Assembly (NCBI GenBank): GCA_041392305.1 | Contig: JAWKMJ010000011.1 | Span: 59,608-123,607, forward strand | DNA: 64,000 nucleotides | Direction of reading: 5' to 3' | Source: JAGQYP01 sp041392305 | GTDB taxonomy: Bacteria; Bacteroidota; Bacteroidia; Flavobacteriales_D; Crocinitomicaceae | In this document: one piece after another, positions 27,346 through 36,375 of the stretch | Numbering within the stretch: the stretch's first letter is position 1 | Layout: each line of letters starts with the position of its first letter | The notes under the pieces: model-generated | What the model saw: only the letters and a program-made list of their open reading frames with translations | Database searches by the model: none | What the model was told of the DNA's origin: nothing | Made by a program: the position numbers and the translations under genes

Positions 27346-27820
27346 ATGTCAATCGTGCAACCAACTCTTCTTGGTTGGGAAGAAAACGGAGCATTTCCTC
27401 TTCGGTATATAACCTGAAATCATCAAAATCAAAACCTGGACTAACCATACAACCGACCAGACTGAACCCCGCTTTTCCTTCCAATCTTTCTGAAGCAAAA
27501 ATAAAATGAGCAGGAACCAATGCTTGATGAGTTTGACCTTTTTCCAATTCTGGTCCCACATCAATAAAGGAGTATTGGCCATTTGGATCAATTAAATGCA
27601 CTCGCAAGGCGTCACCTTCATGGAAATACCACAATTCATCACTTTTTATCGAGTGAAAGTGCGATACATTCTTTCCATCCAAAAGAAAATAAATGGAGGT
27701 AGCACTACTACGTTTACTGATGGCAAGTGAACCCCGGTAAGTTTCCTTGTAAAATCCGCCTTCCGGATGGGGAAGCATTTGATATTTTTTTATAATCTCT
27801 TGAATTCGATCCTTTGACAT
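27344..27820 (-). CDS. Cupin-family protein (DUF985 type)
   Basis: The 158-residue protein has the compact beta-barrel features of the DUF985/Cupin_5 group: MLPHPEGGFYKETYR at the start, then SIYFLLDGKNVSHFHSIKSDELWYFHEGDAL, and SLVGCMVSPGFDFDDFRLY at the end. The HFH and nearby E/H residues could bind a metal. The biochemical role of this family is not settled. It converges on trxA and is divergent from the SPFH-domain gene. Confidence 0.85.
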   Translation of the reverse strand: MSKDRIQEIIKKYQMLPHPEGGFYKETYRGSLAISKRSSATSIYFLLDGKNVSHFHSIKSDELWYFHEGDALRVHLIDPNGQYSFIDVGPELEKGQTHQALVPAHFIFASERLEGKAGFSLVGCMVSPGFDFDDFRLYTEEEMLRFLPNQEELVARLT

Positions 27821-27838
27821 TTTTAATTAACTTTAAAA

Positions 27839-27846
27839 CAAAACTA
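27839..27846 (-). promoter_or_regulatory. -7 promoter element for the cupin gene
   Basis: The minus strand reads TAGTTTTG, a full match to TAnnTTTG, 18 bases before the cupin ATG. The best TTG upstream is at a rather short spacing of 14 bases. Confidence 0.4.
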
Positions 27847-27862
27847 ATTAAAATTATTTCCA

Positions 27863-28792
27863 ATGGCTGAATCCCAAATTGTGACTATTGTAGTGGTTAG
27901 TGTTATTATGCTTATCTTAATTATTAAATCGATTATTATTGTTCGAGAACGAACAGCTGCAATAATAGAACGTCTAGGTAAATTCCAAAGAATTGCACAC
28001 CCCGGTATTGGTTTAGTTATTCCATTTTTGGATAAACGAGTATTTACTCAAAATTTGAGAATTCAACAATTGGATGTAGGGATTGAAACAAAAACAATGG
28101 ATGATGTATTCGTGAATTTGAGAGTTTCTGTTCAATTCGTGGTAATTAAGGATAAGATTCATGAGTCTTATTATTCTTTGGATGATCCATATAACCAGAT
28201 TTCAGCCTATATCTTTGATGATGTTCGTGCGGAGGTTCCAAAAATGGAATTGGATGATGTATTTGCTAAGAAGGAAGACATTGCAACAGCTGTACAACAA
28301 AACCTTCAGGAGTCGATGGATGAATATGGGTACAGTATTATCAAAGCACTGATTACTGATATCGATCCGGATGCACACGTAAAGGAATCCATGAACCGTA
28401 TTAATGCCGCTAAAAGAGATAAAGAAGCTGCAATGGAAGAAGCTGAAGCTAAAAAAATCAAAATTGTAAAGGAGGCTGAAGCAGAAGCAGAATCTAAAAG
28501 ATTATCTGGAGAAGGTATTGCGCAACAAAGACTCGAGATTGTTCGTGGATTTAAAGAATCTGTGGAAGATTTCCAAAAGTCTCTTAAAAATGTAACTCAT
28601 GAAGAAGTCATGCAGTTTGTATTGTTGACGCAGTACTTTGATACACTCAATAACGTAGGTTCCAATGGTAAAAATACTTCGATCATGATTCCATCTTCAC
28701 CAGGCGCCATGAAAGAATTTCAGCAACAGATTATTGAAGGAACATTTATTGGGCAAAAAATTAATTCTGATATTTCAAAAAAGGGAGGATAA
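27863..28792 (+). CDS. SPFH/Band 7-domain protein (stomatin-like)
   Basis: The 309-residue protein has one N-terminal membrane segment (about residues 7-27), then the SPFH domain (RTAAIIERLGKFQRIAHPGIGLVIPFLDKR onward, here known by its ERLGKFQRIAHPG core) and a coiled-coil stretch rich in A/E/K (about 180-235: KRDKEAAMEEAEAKKIKIVK and SKRLSGEGIAQQRL). Such proteins form membrane microdomain scaffolds or protease-regulating cages. The hypersensitive-induced-response/stomatin branch fits best. It is probably co-transcribed with the small membrane protein and histidine kinase downstream. Confidence 0.88.
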   Translation: MAESQIVTIVVVSVIMLILIIKSIIIVRERTAAIIERLGKFQRIAHPGIGLVIPFLDKRVFTQNLRIQQLDVGIETKTMDDVFVNLRVSVQFVVIKDKIHESYYSLDDPYNQISAYIFDDVRAEVPKMELDDVFAKKEDIATAVQQNLQESMDEYGYSIIKALITDIDPDAHVKESMNRINAAKRDKEAAMEEAEAKKIKIVKEAEAEAESKRLSGEGIAQQRLEIVRGFKESVEDFQKSLKNVTHEEVMQFVLLTQYFDTLNNVGSNGKNTSIMIPSSPGAMKEFQQQIIEGTFIGQKINSDISKKGG

Positions 28793-28802
28793 TTTTTCCT
28801 GA

Positions 28803-29225
28803 ATGATTAAGACAAGTATTATTCTTATTCTGACACTTATTTTTTTTGTTGTCGGTTTAAAGTTTGGTTCAGATTATATCGGTATTAGCTATGAAGAAGG
28901 ACTTTCATGGACAGTCATCATTGTTGGAGCCTATTTCGTTGAACGAATTTTGAAATATGTTTTCATGTATCCTTTCAAAGTCTTACTTCGTGAGGCTGCG
29001 GGACATGTATTAGCAAATCAGGTACAGAATATCGGTTTTACTTGTGCCTACATTTGTTTGTGGTTGTCCATTGGGATTACTCCAGTAAATGGTTTTGTGA
29101 AAGGAGAGATGCCTGAGACGGTGATTTCTAATCCTATTTTTTTAAAATTAGCCCTTATTTTTATTGTTTCTACAGTGTTTTTTAGTCTGATTTGGGCTTT
29201 TACTGCCAAATTTTCCAAAAAATAG
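28803..29225 (+). CDS. Small four-helix membrane protein
   Basis: The 140-residue protein has four predicted membrane segments (about residues 4-22, 33-52, 74-92 and 110-132) and little else; no conserved motif is recognised. It follows the SPFH gene by ten bases, which suggests co-expression and possibly interaction with the SPFH scaffold. The function is unknown. Confidence 0.7.
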   Translation: MIKTSIILILTLIFFVVGLKFGSDYIGISYEEGLSWTVIIVGAYFVERILKYVFMYPFKVLLREAAGHVLANQVQNIGFTCAYICLWLSIGITPVNGFVKGEMPETVISNPIFLKLALIFIVSTVFFSLIWAFTAKFSKK

Positions 29226-29240
29226 AAAGTAAATCATGAA

Positions 29241-29267
29241 TTGCTGACTTCATTTGCCGTAAATTTG
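29241..29267 (+). promoter_or_regulatory. Bacteroidota-type promoter for the histidine kinase
   Basis: TTG (29241-29243), a 16-base spacer and TAAATTTG (29260-29267) match the -33/-7 pattern. The -7 box ends nine bases before the ATG at 29277. This argues against translation from the TTG at 29241, which is the -33 element itself, and implies a very short or absent leader. Confidence 0.6.
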
Positions 29268-29276
29268 TTCCTGGCG

Positions 29277-30170
29277 ATGCGGAAGACGACAATCATATTA
29301 ATTTATTTCCTGAGCTTCTATATTATTCTGCAGTTTGTATGGTGGGGATATCATTTGTTTCAGCTCAATGAACAAGTACTTGAGTCTGAAAGCGAACTCA
29401 ATAAGAAATACATGATGATAATTGGGGAAGGTGTGGTCTTCTTTTCCATTTTGCTTTTCGGAATTGTACGTTTGATGCGCTCAATAAAAAAGGAGATCGA
29501 GTTGAATCGTCAGAAGCGTAATTTTTTACTAAGTGTAACACATGAATTGAAAACTCCATTAGCCAGTATTAAATTAAACCTACAAACAATTAAAAAGAGA
29601 CAATTGGATCAGGAATTACAAAATAAATTGATCCATAAGTCTGAGGCAGAAATTGTGAGATTAGAAAATATTGTCAATAATATTCTTGCAGTGACTCGAA
29701 TCGAAAGTAAATCGCAATTGTCGGAAAAGGAAAATATCGATCTAAGTGAATTGGTTAAGAATCAAGTCCAATTGATGAGTGAGAATTTTGGGAAAAATCA
29801 TCATTTTAACCAACATATTCAGAAGGGTGTTCATTGGAATGGTGATCCAGGCTTATTTCAATTAATTTTGTCCAATTTGATTGAGAATGCTATTAAATAT
29901 TCCTCAGAAAATACTGAGATCGAAATCAATCTAACTTTACAGAATGGAAAAGTAGAATTGATCGTAAAAGATCAAGGTATAGGGATTTCAAAAGAAGAAA
30001 GAGAGAAGATTTTTAATAAATTTTATAGAGCAGGAAATGAGGAAGTAAGACAAACTAAAGGAACAGGACTCGGACTGTATTTAGTGAAAAGTTTAGTCGG
30101 ACACTACAATGGTGAAATACAAGTAAAAACTGAAGAAAATAAAGGAACGGAATTTAGAATTATACTATGA
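29277..30170 (+). CDS. Membrane sensor histidine kinase
   Basis: The 297-residue protein has two N-terminal membrane segments (about residues 3-22 and 45-65) with a very short periplasmic loop, so it probably senses the membrane or a partner rather than a ligand. The HisKA domain has the phosphoacceptor histidine in SVTHELKTPLASIKLN. The HATPase domain has NLIENAIKYSS (N box), DQGIGI (G1) and GTGLGLYLV (G2). No response regulator is adjacent. It overlaps gpmI by four bases (ATGA), so the two are translationally linked. Confidence 0.92.
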   Translation: MRKTTIILIYFLSFYIILQFVWWGYHLFQLNEQVLESESELNKKYMMIIGEGVVFFSILLFGIVRLMRSIKKEIELNRQKRNFLLSVTHELKTPLASIKLNLQTIKKRQLDQELQNKLIHKSEAEIVRLENIVNNILAVTRIESKSQLSEKENIDLSELVKNQVQLMSENFGKNHHFNQHIQKGVHWNGDPGLFQLILSNLIENAIKYSSENTEIEINLTLQNGKVELIVKDQGIGISKEEREKIFNKFYRAGNEEVRQTKGTGLGLYLVKSLVGHYNGEIQVKTEENKGTEFRIIL

Positions 30171-31675
30171 GCAAGAAAGTAGCACTCTTGATTTTAGACG
30201 GATGGGGATTAGGTAAAAAAGATCATTCTGATGCCATATACAACGCGAATACTCCAAACATGGATCGCTTGATGCAGGAGCATCCAAGTGCAACTTTGCT
30301 GACTATGGGAGAACACGTAGGATTGCCAGAAGGCCAAATGGGAAATTCAGAGGTTGGTCACATGAATATAGGTGCTGGTCGTATTGTATATCAAGAACTT
30401 TCCAGGATCAATAATTGCATTAAAAATGGTGACTTCTTTAAGCAAAAAGCGCTGTTAGATGCTGTTGACCACGCCGAAAAAAATGATACAGCGATTCATT
30501 TGATGGGACTCATTGGAGAAGGAGGGGTACACGCATCCCAAAATCACATTTATGCGCTTATCGATTTTCTAAATCAACGAACTCCAAGGGAATTCTACAT
30601 CCATGGATTTACAGATGGAAGAGATACTGACCCTCATTCTGGAAAGAAATTTGTGGCCGATTTAGAACGAAAATTGGAAGGGACAAAAGGGAGAATTGTT
30701 TCTTTGATTGGAAGATATTATGCAATGGATCGAGACAAGAGATGGGAAAGAATCAAGATGGCTTATGATCTACTAACTCATGGAATTGGTGAAGATTTTG
30801 ACTCGACTAGTCAAGCTATTGAACACTTTTATTCTGAAGGAATCACCGATGAATTTTTTACAGCAGCAGTAATAGGATCCGGAGCCAAGATCCAACCCAA
30901 TGATGTGGTTATCTGCTTTAATTTTAGGACTGATAGATGCAGACAAATTACGGAAGTCCTTACTCAACATGATCATATTGAGAATGGAATGAAAACTTTA
31001 GATCTTCATTATACAACAATGACCAATTACGATGAGAATTTTAAAGGTATTCATGTCGTATTCGATAAAGATGATATTCGTAATACCTTAGGGGAAGTAT
31101 TACAAACCGCAAATAAAAAGCAGATTCGAATTGCTGAAACGGAGAAATATGCACATGTTACTTTTTTCTTTAGTGGAGGAAGAGAAGATGAGTTTGAGGG
31201 TGAAAAAAGAATTTTAATTAATTCGCCAAAAGTGGCAACCTATGATCTTCAGCCTGAAATGAGTGCCTTTGGAATTCGTGATGCTATCGTAAAAGAAATC
31301 CAGATGCAATCATCAGATTTTATTTGTTTGAATTGGGCGAATGCGGATATGGTGGGACATACCGGCGTTTATAATGCGATTATAAAAGCATGTGAATCGG
31401 TAGATCAATGTTTGGGTCAGGTTGTTGATGCTTGCCAGAAGAATGGTTATTCTATAATTATAATTGCCGATCATGGAAATTCAGACAATGCTGTGAATCC
31501 AGATGGAAGTCCGAATACTGCACACAGTTTGAATCCAGTTCCTTTTGTGGTAATTGATTCCGAGGTTAAGAAGGTAAAGGATGGAATACTGGCAGATGTA
31601 GCACCCTCGATTTTAGCAATTATGGAGATTCCTATTCCGGAAGAATTTACTGGAAAAGTATTGATAGGTCACTAA
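30167..31675 (+). CDS. gpmI: 2,3-bisphosphoglycerate-independent phosphoglycerate mutase
   Basis: The 502-residue enzyme has alkaline-phosphatase-superfamily metal sites: LLILDGWG (Asp11), the nucleophile Ser61 in MGNSEVGHMNIGAGR, and late motifs CLNWANADMVGHTG and IIADHGNSDN. It interconverts 3- and 2-phosphoglycerate in glycolysis using manganese, without a 2,3-BPG cofactor. It is cytoplasmic. Its length is typical of the family. It overlaps the histidine kinase upstream and ends at a strong terminator. Confidence 0.96.
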   Translation: MSKKVALLILDGWGLGKKDHSDAIYNANTPNMDRLMQEHPSATLLTMGEHVGLPEGQMGNSEVGHMNIGAGRIVYQELSRINNCIKNGDFFKQKALLDAVDHAEKNDTAIHLMGLIGEGGVHASQNHIYALIDFLNQRTPREFYIHGFTDGRDTDPHSGKKFVADLERKLEGTKGRIVSLIGRYYAMDRDKRWERIKMAYDLLTHGIGEDFDSTSQAIEHFYSEGITDEFFTAAVIGSGAKIQPNDVVICFNFRTDRCRQITEVLTQHDHIENGMKTLDLHYTTMTNYDENFKGIHVVFDKDDIRNTLGEVLQTANKKQIRIAETEKYAHVTFFFSGGREDEFEGEKRILINSPKVATYDLQPEMSAFGIRDAIVKEIQMQSSDFICLNWANADMVGHTGVYNAIIKACESVDQCLGQVVDACQKNGYSIIIIADHGNSDNAVNPDGSPNTAHSLNPVPFVVIDSEVKKVKDGILADVAPSILAIMEIPIPEEFTGKVLIGH

Positions 31676-31717
31676 AATTTGCAATGATTTTCTAAACAGG
31701 TTAAATTTTAGAAAATA

Positions 31718-31746
31718 AAAAAGGGAGTTCATTGAACTCCCTTTTT
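31718..31746. terminator. Bidirectional terminator between gpmI and the T9SS protein
   Basis: A 13-bp perfect inverted repeat (AAAAAGGGAGTTC / GAACTCCCTTTTT) with a three-base loop lies between convergent genes. It gives a T-tract on both strands. Confidence 0.92.
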
Positions 31747-31763
31747 CTGTATTGTTTAAATTT

Positions 31764-34700
31764 TTATTTACTGATTACATGAATGAATCCTTGTCCTGAG
31801 AACTCGGTTCCATTTTGTGCTCGAGCTGTATATACAAATGAATATACACCATCTGAAACCCGCTGACCAGTATTCATATTGGTACCATCCCAAGTTTCTG
31901 TAGGGCTATTAAGTTCAAAAACTTTGTGTCCCCATCTGTTTAGAATTGTACAATTTAACTCTGCCATACCCTGAGTAATTGGTGCCCAAGTATCATTATT
32001 ACCATCACCATTTGGTGTAACAACGTTTGGATCTTCAATCGAAGGGATTGGGAAAATCTCGATGTTCTGGCAAAGAGTATCATAACACTCATAATTGTTT
32101 GAGACAACTAAACAAATCTTATAATCTCCTGACATAAATGTTGTATCAAATGGAGGTTGAAGAGAATCATATCCAATTACATAAGAATTGCTATTTGAAC
32201 TAAGTGTGTCTCCATTTGCGCCTAATGAGATAAATCCCCATGTATTCGTCACCCTATCTGAAGACATGTCCTCAATAGTAACTGTAACTGGTTCTGTTCC
32301 TTGCATTGGATCGGCACTGAAGTTAGCTACAGGGTTCAAAGAATCTACGTATACTGAATCACATACATAACATCCATTCGCATCTTGAGCACATAGTGTA
32401 TACCAACCCGGAGCGCGATTACCCCACGTATTCGTATTAGTTCCAAGACCTGTTGAACTACTCCATTGATAAATAATGGTACCTGTTCCTCCGGTAGCAG
32501 TTCCAGAAACCGTTCCTGATCCAGGGTAAATTCCATCACCTCTACACAATGAAGGGTCAGAAGAAATTGTCTGAATCACGATTTGAGCAGGATCCGTTAG
32601 AACAAACTGATCTTGCCATACACATCCTGCAGAATCAACCATAATAACTGAATAAGTACCAGCTGCCATAATGTAGGCTGAATCCTGAGAAATTTCTCCA
32701 GGAAGTGGGTTCCAACTGAAATTTGGGGTGCCTTGAACTCCATTAGTTGGAATTACTTGTGCCCATCCGGATGGATCTCCAGCACATAGCGGGTTACCGA
32801 CAATTACTGATGCTGAAATAGAATCTGGTTGCGCCAAGAAAATGGAATCATTTTCAAAACACCCATTGGCATCTGTTAGTTGACAATAGTACCATCCACT
32901 TGGAAGTTGTTCTGCCGCATTTGAATTTCCTGTATTTAATTGTGTGCTATCGGTATCAAAAATCTCAAAATTGAATGGAGTAGTACCACCGGTAGCATTG
33001 ATATAGACAGATCCTTTTGATTGACCATAACAAATCGGTTGTGAAGTTGTCAGTCCTAAATTAATAGGATCTGGTTCGTCCACAGGGATGACAACATTAA
33101 AAGCACAACCTAATTGATCTACAATATCAACAGACCACGAGCTTCCATACAAACCATTTTGAATATGGCTGGCAGTTGGGACACTTGTAATTGCTCCATT
33201 GTCTACAATTGGAGCCCCTGCTGAAGGAGTCCAGATTATTGTATATGGTAAACTTGTTCCAGAACCATTCACACCGACCAACTCAATTTCTCCATCATTT
33301 GCTCCAGCACAACTTACATCTGTAACATTGAAGCTACTAATTGAAGGAGGAGTACCGACAACAGAACCTACAAAGATGGAAGTATCAAGCATACATCCTG
33401 TCACATTATCCACAATATTAATTTGGAACGTCCCATTATAGAGTGAAGTAAAATCTCCTGTACTATTATTGAATGGACCTTGGCTTTGTGTACCTCCAGA
33501 AACAGTAAAATCATAACTTCCTGAAGGTGGATTCATTGTAATATGTATTTCTCCATCATTTGTTAGAGTTACACAAGATGTAATATCAACAACACTGATA
33601 GAAGTTACATCCAAAGTTCCAATCGTAACTTTAACAGAGTCTAAAAGTGAATAACAATCATCAGAGGCAACAATATAATACCAAGAGGTTACTGTTGGAG
33701 AGAAAGATGCTGATGCGTTATTGCTTAAAATATTTCCTTGCTCATCAGTCCATATATAAGATTGAGTTCCATTTGCTCCACTAAGTTGAGCCGTGAAAGA
33801 AGCATTATCTCCAGGACAAATAGTTTGAGTACTTCCCCCCGGTAAGGATAGAGTTGGAGAGGGATTTACAGTCAATGTTATTTGATCAGTTGAAATACAG
33901 CCATTTAAATTAGCAGTTACTGTGTAGGTATAAGAACCAGGAGTTGGCGCTTGAAATGCCACATTGTTGGTTACTCCATTATCCCAAGTAATTACGGCTC
34001 CATCAGGATTATTAGCAACTAATGAAATATTTTCACCAGGACATGCTGTGAAATCGTTTCCAGCTCCCACCGTAGGAAGCGCATTGATAGTCACAGAGAT
34101 TTGATCTACAGATGCACATGTTGGGAATGTTGGGTCTTCAGCACGTATAAAAATAGTTGTTGTTCCCAGCTGAGAAACAACTGATGATGGCAATGCATTA
34201 ACATCATTAGTCGCGTCAGCTGCAGTAGCATGATAAGTAATAATTGCCCCACCAGTAGCAGAAACAAAACCCGATACATCGACTGTTCCTGGTTCGCATA
34301 CAGCGTTTGGAGCAGTAATAGTGATTGTTGGAGCTGTACAAGGAACACAAGCAGGCACTACAATAGTCGCAGTGTCAATACAGTTGTTTCCATTCTGTCC
34401 ATAAACATAGTAGGTTCCTGAAGTTGTAGGTGTAATGGTTACTTGAGAACCTGAAGTCTGGCTAACTAATCCAGTTGGCTCCCATAAATAGTTTGTTCCA
34501 CCAGTTGCAGTCAATACTACATTTCCGTCTACATCACACGCAGATGCACTAACATTGATATTTGAACCGCTAACTACTGTAATATCTACACTATCAGATG
34601 ATCCGCAGTTAGATTGTAAGCCTGCAGCATCAGCAACAATGGTAAAGTTTCCTAGGTTGGTTGCAGTAAAAATCACAGTGTCTCCTGAATTGGTGTTCAA

Positions 34701-35780
34701 GTTCTGTCCTGTCCATGTAACAGGAAGTCCGCCTGTTCCTTCAACTGCAAGTTGAACTTGTGTTCCAAGGCAAACAGTTTGGTCACCACTTGTAATATTG
34801 ATACCTGTATTTACACCAGATCCAGATCCTGCATTAATTACATATTCACAGATATTTCCAGCATAGCCGTCCACCATTAGGTAATAGGTTTGACCAGGTA
34901 CAAGACCTGTTGCTGTAAAGTTATTGGATCCAACAGGCATTGGTGAAGAACAAGAAATTCCATTTACCGCTCCTGAACCACAGTTAGCAGCTGAAAACAA
35001 AAAGAATTGGATTCCTGATGAACAGTTTCCAATACCTGGGTTCGTTACGTCTACGACTAGGTTTAATGTAGTAGAAGAGGCTTCGAAAGTGGTAAAGGAG
35101 TTGTTTTCAATCGATCCGCAGAATGCTGTGTTTAATTGTGACCAATAGTTGTCGTTATAAGCGTTAGTAGTGCCACAATATCCGTCGAACGAACAAATTG
35201 GGGTTGCAGAGGCACAATCATCACCAGGAGCAGGGTTGTTTCCACATCCTCCTGATGGATTACCCGTAGAAACTGTTAAATCATAAGCACACAATGAAAA
35301 AGTACCTTGATCTAATGGATTGTAAGGTCCTGGGATTGGTGCAAGATAAGTATCCCAAACTCGAATATAAACTACCGTTCCAGGAGTTAAACCTGATAAG
35401 TCTATTGACGGCATATTTGGATTTGTAGAACTGTTGTTATCACATCCAATTTCTGTAAAAGGACCTCCACAATCTGAAGCGGAATAAACTGCCATATTAA
35501 TGTTAGTCAATGTCCCAGCTTGAGCATCTAATGTTAAATTCCCACTTGGTGGAACTAAGGCAGCAAACCAAACATCTTCGCCATTGTAAGCGCCACAGCT
35601 TGGAGCGGCAGGGCTGGTTGTTCCTGTAGCCCCCACATTATTATATTGAATGAATGAACAACTATTTCCTACAGATATAGGAAGTGCTCCACAAGGATCG
35701 TCATTCGTCGGTTGAGAAAATGCAACCGAAGTAATGAAAAGTAAAACTATTGTTAATGAAAAATTTTTAAGTAGTCTCAT
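31764..35780 (-). CDS. Large T9SS-secreted multidomain protein with type B sorting domain
   Basis: The 1338-residue protein has a signal peptide ending near VAFSQ. Two pre-peptidase-like beta domains follow (about 25-170 and 190-330, with EDVWFAALVPPSGNLTLDA and GQTYYLMVDGYAG). Next come several Ig/PKD-like and SprB-type repeats, including VDVTDVSCAGANDGEIELVGVNG-like units (short form SCAGANDGEIELVG). The C-terminus is the gliding-motility-associated sorting domain: PNVVTPNGDGNNDTWAPI, LNRWGHKVFE, WDGTNMNTGQRVSDGVYSF. It is exported by the type IX system and held at the surface or released. It follows a small secreted protein by five bases. Confidence 0.9.
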   Translation of the reverse strand: MRLLKNFSLTIVLLFITSVAFSQPTNDDPCGALPISVGNSCSFIQYNNVGATGTTSPAAPSCGAYNGEDVWFAALVPPSGNLTLDAQAGTLTNINMAVYSASDCGGPFTEIGCDNNSSTNPNMPSIDLSGLTPGTVVYIRVWDTYLAPIPGPYNPLDQGTFSLCAYDLTVSTGNPSGGCGNNPAPGDDCASATPICSFDGYCGTTNAYNDNYWSQLNTAFCGSIENNSFTTFEASSTTLNLVVDVTNPGIGNCSSGIQFFLFSAANCGSGAVNGISCSSPMPVGSNNFTATGLVPGQTYYLMVDGYAGNICEYVINAGSGSGVNTGINITSGDQTVCLGTQVQLAVEGTGGLPVTWTGQNLNTNSGDTVIFTATNLGNFTIVADAAGLQSNCGSSDSVDITVVSGSNINVSASACDVDGNVVLTATGGTNYLWEPTGLVSQTSGSQVTITPTTSGTYYVYGQNGNNCIDTATIVVPACVPCTAPTITITAPNAVCEPGTVDVSGFVSATGGAIITYHATAADATNDVNALPSSVVSQLGTTTIFIRAEDPTFPTCASVDQISVTINALPTVGAGNDFTACPGENISLVANNPDGAVITWDNGVTNNVAFQAPTPGSYTYTVTANLNGCISTDQITLTVNPSPTLSLPGGSTQTICPGDNASFTAQLSGANGTQSYIWTDEQGNILSNNASASFSPTVTSWYYIVASDDCYSLLDSVKVTIGTLDVTSISVVDITSCVTLTNDGEIHITMNPPSGSYDFTVSGGTQSQGPFNNSTGDFTSLYNGTFQINIVDNVTGCMLDTSIFVGSVVGTPPSISSFNVTDVSCAGANDGEIELVGVNGSGTSLPYTIIWTPSAGAPIVDNGAITSVPTASHIQNGLYGSSWSVDIVDQLGCAFNVVIPVDEPDPINLGLTTSQPICYGQSKGSVYINATGGTTPFNFEIFDTDSTQLNTGNSNAAEQLPSGWYYCQLTDANGCFENDSIFLAQPDSISASVIVGNPLCAGDPSGWAQVIPTNGVQGTPNFSWNPLPGEISQDSAYIMAAGTYSVIMVDSAGCVWQDQFVLTDPAQIVIQTISSDPSLCRGDGIYPGSGTVSGTATGGTGTIIYQWSSSTGLGTNTNTWGNRAPGWYTLCAQDANGCYVCDSVYVDSLNPVANFSADPMQGTEPVTVTIEDMSSDRVTNTWGFISLGANGDTLSSNSNSYVIGYDSLQPPFDTTFMSGDYKICLVVSNNYECYDTLCQNIEIFPIPSIEDPNVVTPNGDGNNDTWAPITQGMAELNCTILNRWGHKVFELNSPTETWDGTNMNTGQRVSDGVYSFVYTARAQNGTEFSGQGFIHVISK

Positions 35781-35785
35781 GATTC

Positions 35786-36169
35786 TTATTTTAATAACAT
35801 TTCTCTTTTACCTTGCTTGATTGTACGGGAGTACATCTGTAAAAGATTATAATAGATTGGATTGTTCTTAGTTGTTCCATTTGTACTAATTCGAATGGAT
35901 CTTTTTTCTCCTTCTTGCACTGTTGTTACATCTATTAATCCAATAAAGTTGTTTTGGATTTGTGCAAAAATTTGTTTTTCTCTGGCTTGGTCCCCCTGAA
36001 TAATATCAAAATAATAATTCACGACACAACCGTCAAAATCATCTATATTGTTTTCGATATTGAATTTAACCCGTTCTTCTGCTGAAGAGAAGCCTTCATC
36101 TTTTTGAGCATTGGCTTGTATGGCCAAAAAAAATGCCATGATTAGTAGGCCTAAGTGTTTCATTTTCAT
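35786..36169 (-). CDS. Small secreted protein between two T9SS giants
   Basis: The 127-residue protein has a signal peptide ending near QANAQ. The mature part (DDFDGCVVNYYFDIIQGDQAREKQ) has one cysteine, is mixed alpha/beta, and ends with a lysine-rich MLLK tail. No sorting domain or known motif is seen. Only five bases separate it from the downstream giant gene, so co-translation is likely. A role assisting that protein is inference. An alternative start six bases downstream is possible. Confidence 0.72.
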   Translation of the reverse strand: MKMKHLGLLIMAFFLAIQANAQKDEGFSSAEERVKFNIENNIDDFDGCVVNYYFDIIQGDQAREKQIFAQIQNNFIGLIDVTTVQEGEKRSIRISTNGTTKNNPIYYNLLQMYSRTIKQGKREMLLK

Positions 36170-36323
36170 TTTTATTTGTTTAGTAAATAATTATTTAAGT
36201 GTCTTAACATGAAGTAGACGGCTAATTTATTGAAAAGGTTTTATCGAAAGGTAATTTTTTTTTACTTCTTAAGTTGCGGATGGTATAAAACTCAGTGATA
36301 CCAAGGTTTTACGTGTTTAGTAA

Positions 36324-36357
36324 AATAAAAAAAGCCGCTTATATTTAAGCGGCTTTT
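36324..36357 (-). terminator. Terminator after the second large T9SS gene
   Basis: The arms AAAAGCCGCTTA and TAAGCGGCTTTT (12 bp, four-base loop) end 19 bases from the stop codon of the large gene at 36376. The T-run continues on the minus strand. The rest of the 206-base gap between the two genes shows no other clear structure. Confidence 0.9.
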
Positions 36358-36375
36358 AATACTAAATAATGATTT

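Noticed and set aside
29241..29276. TTG start at 29241 for the histidine kinase
   Set aside because: That TTG fits the -33 element of a promoter whose -7 box lies at 29260-29267, and the ATG at 29277 begins the first membrane segment.
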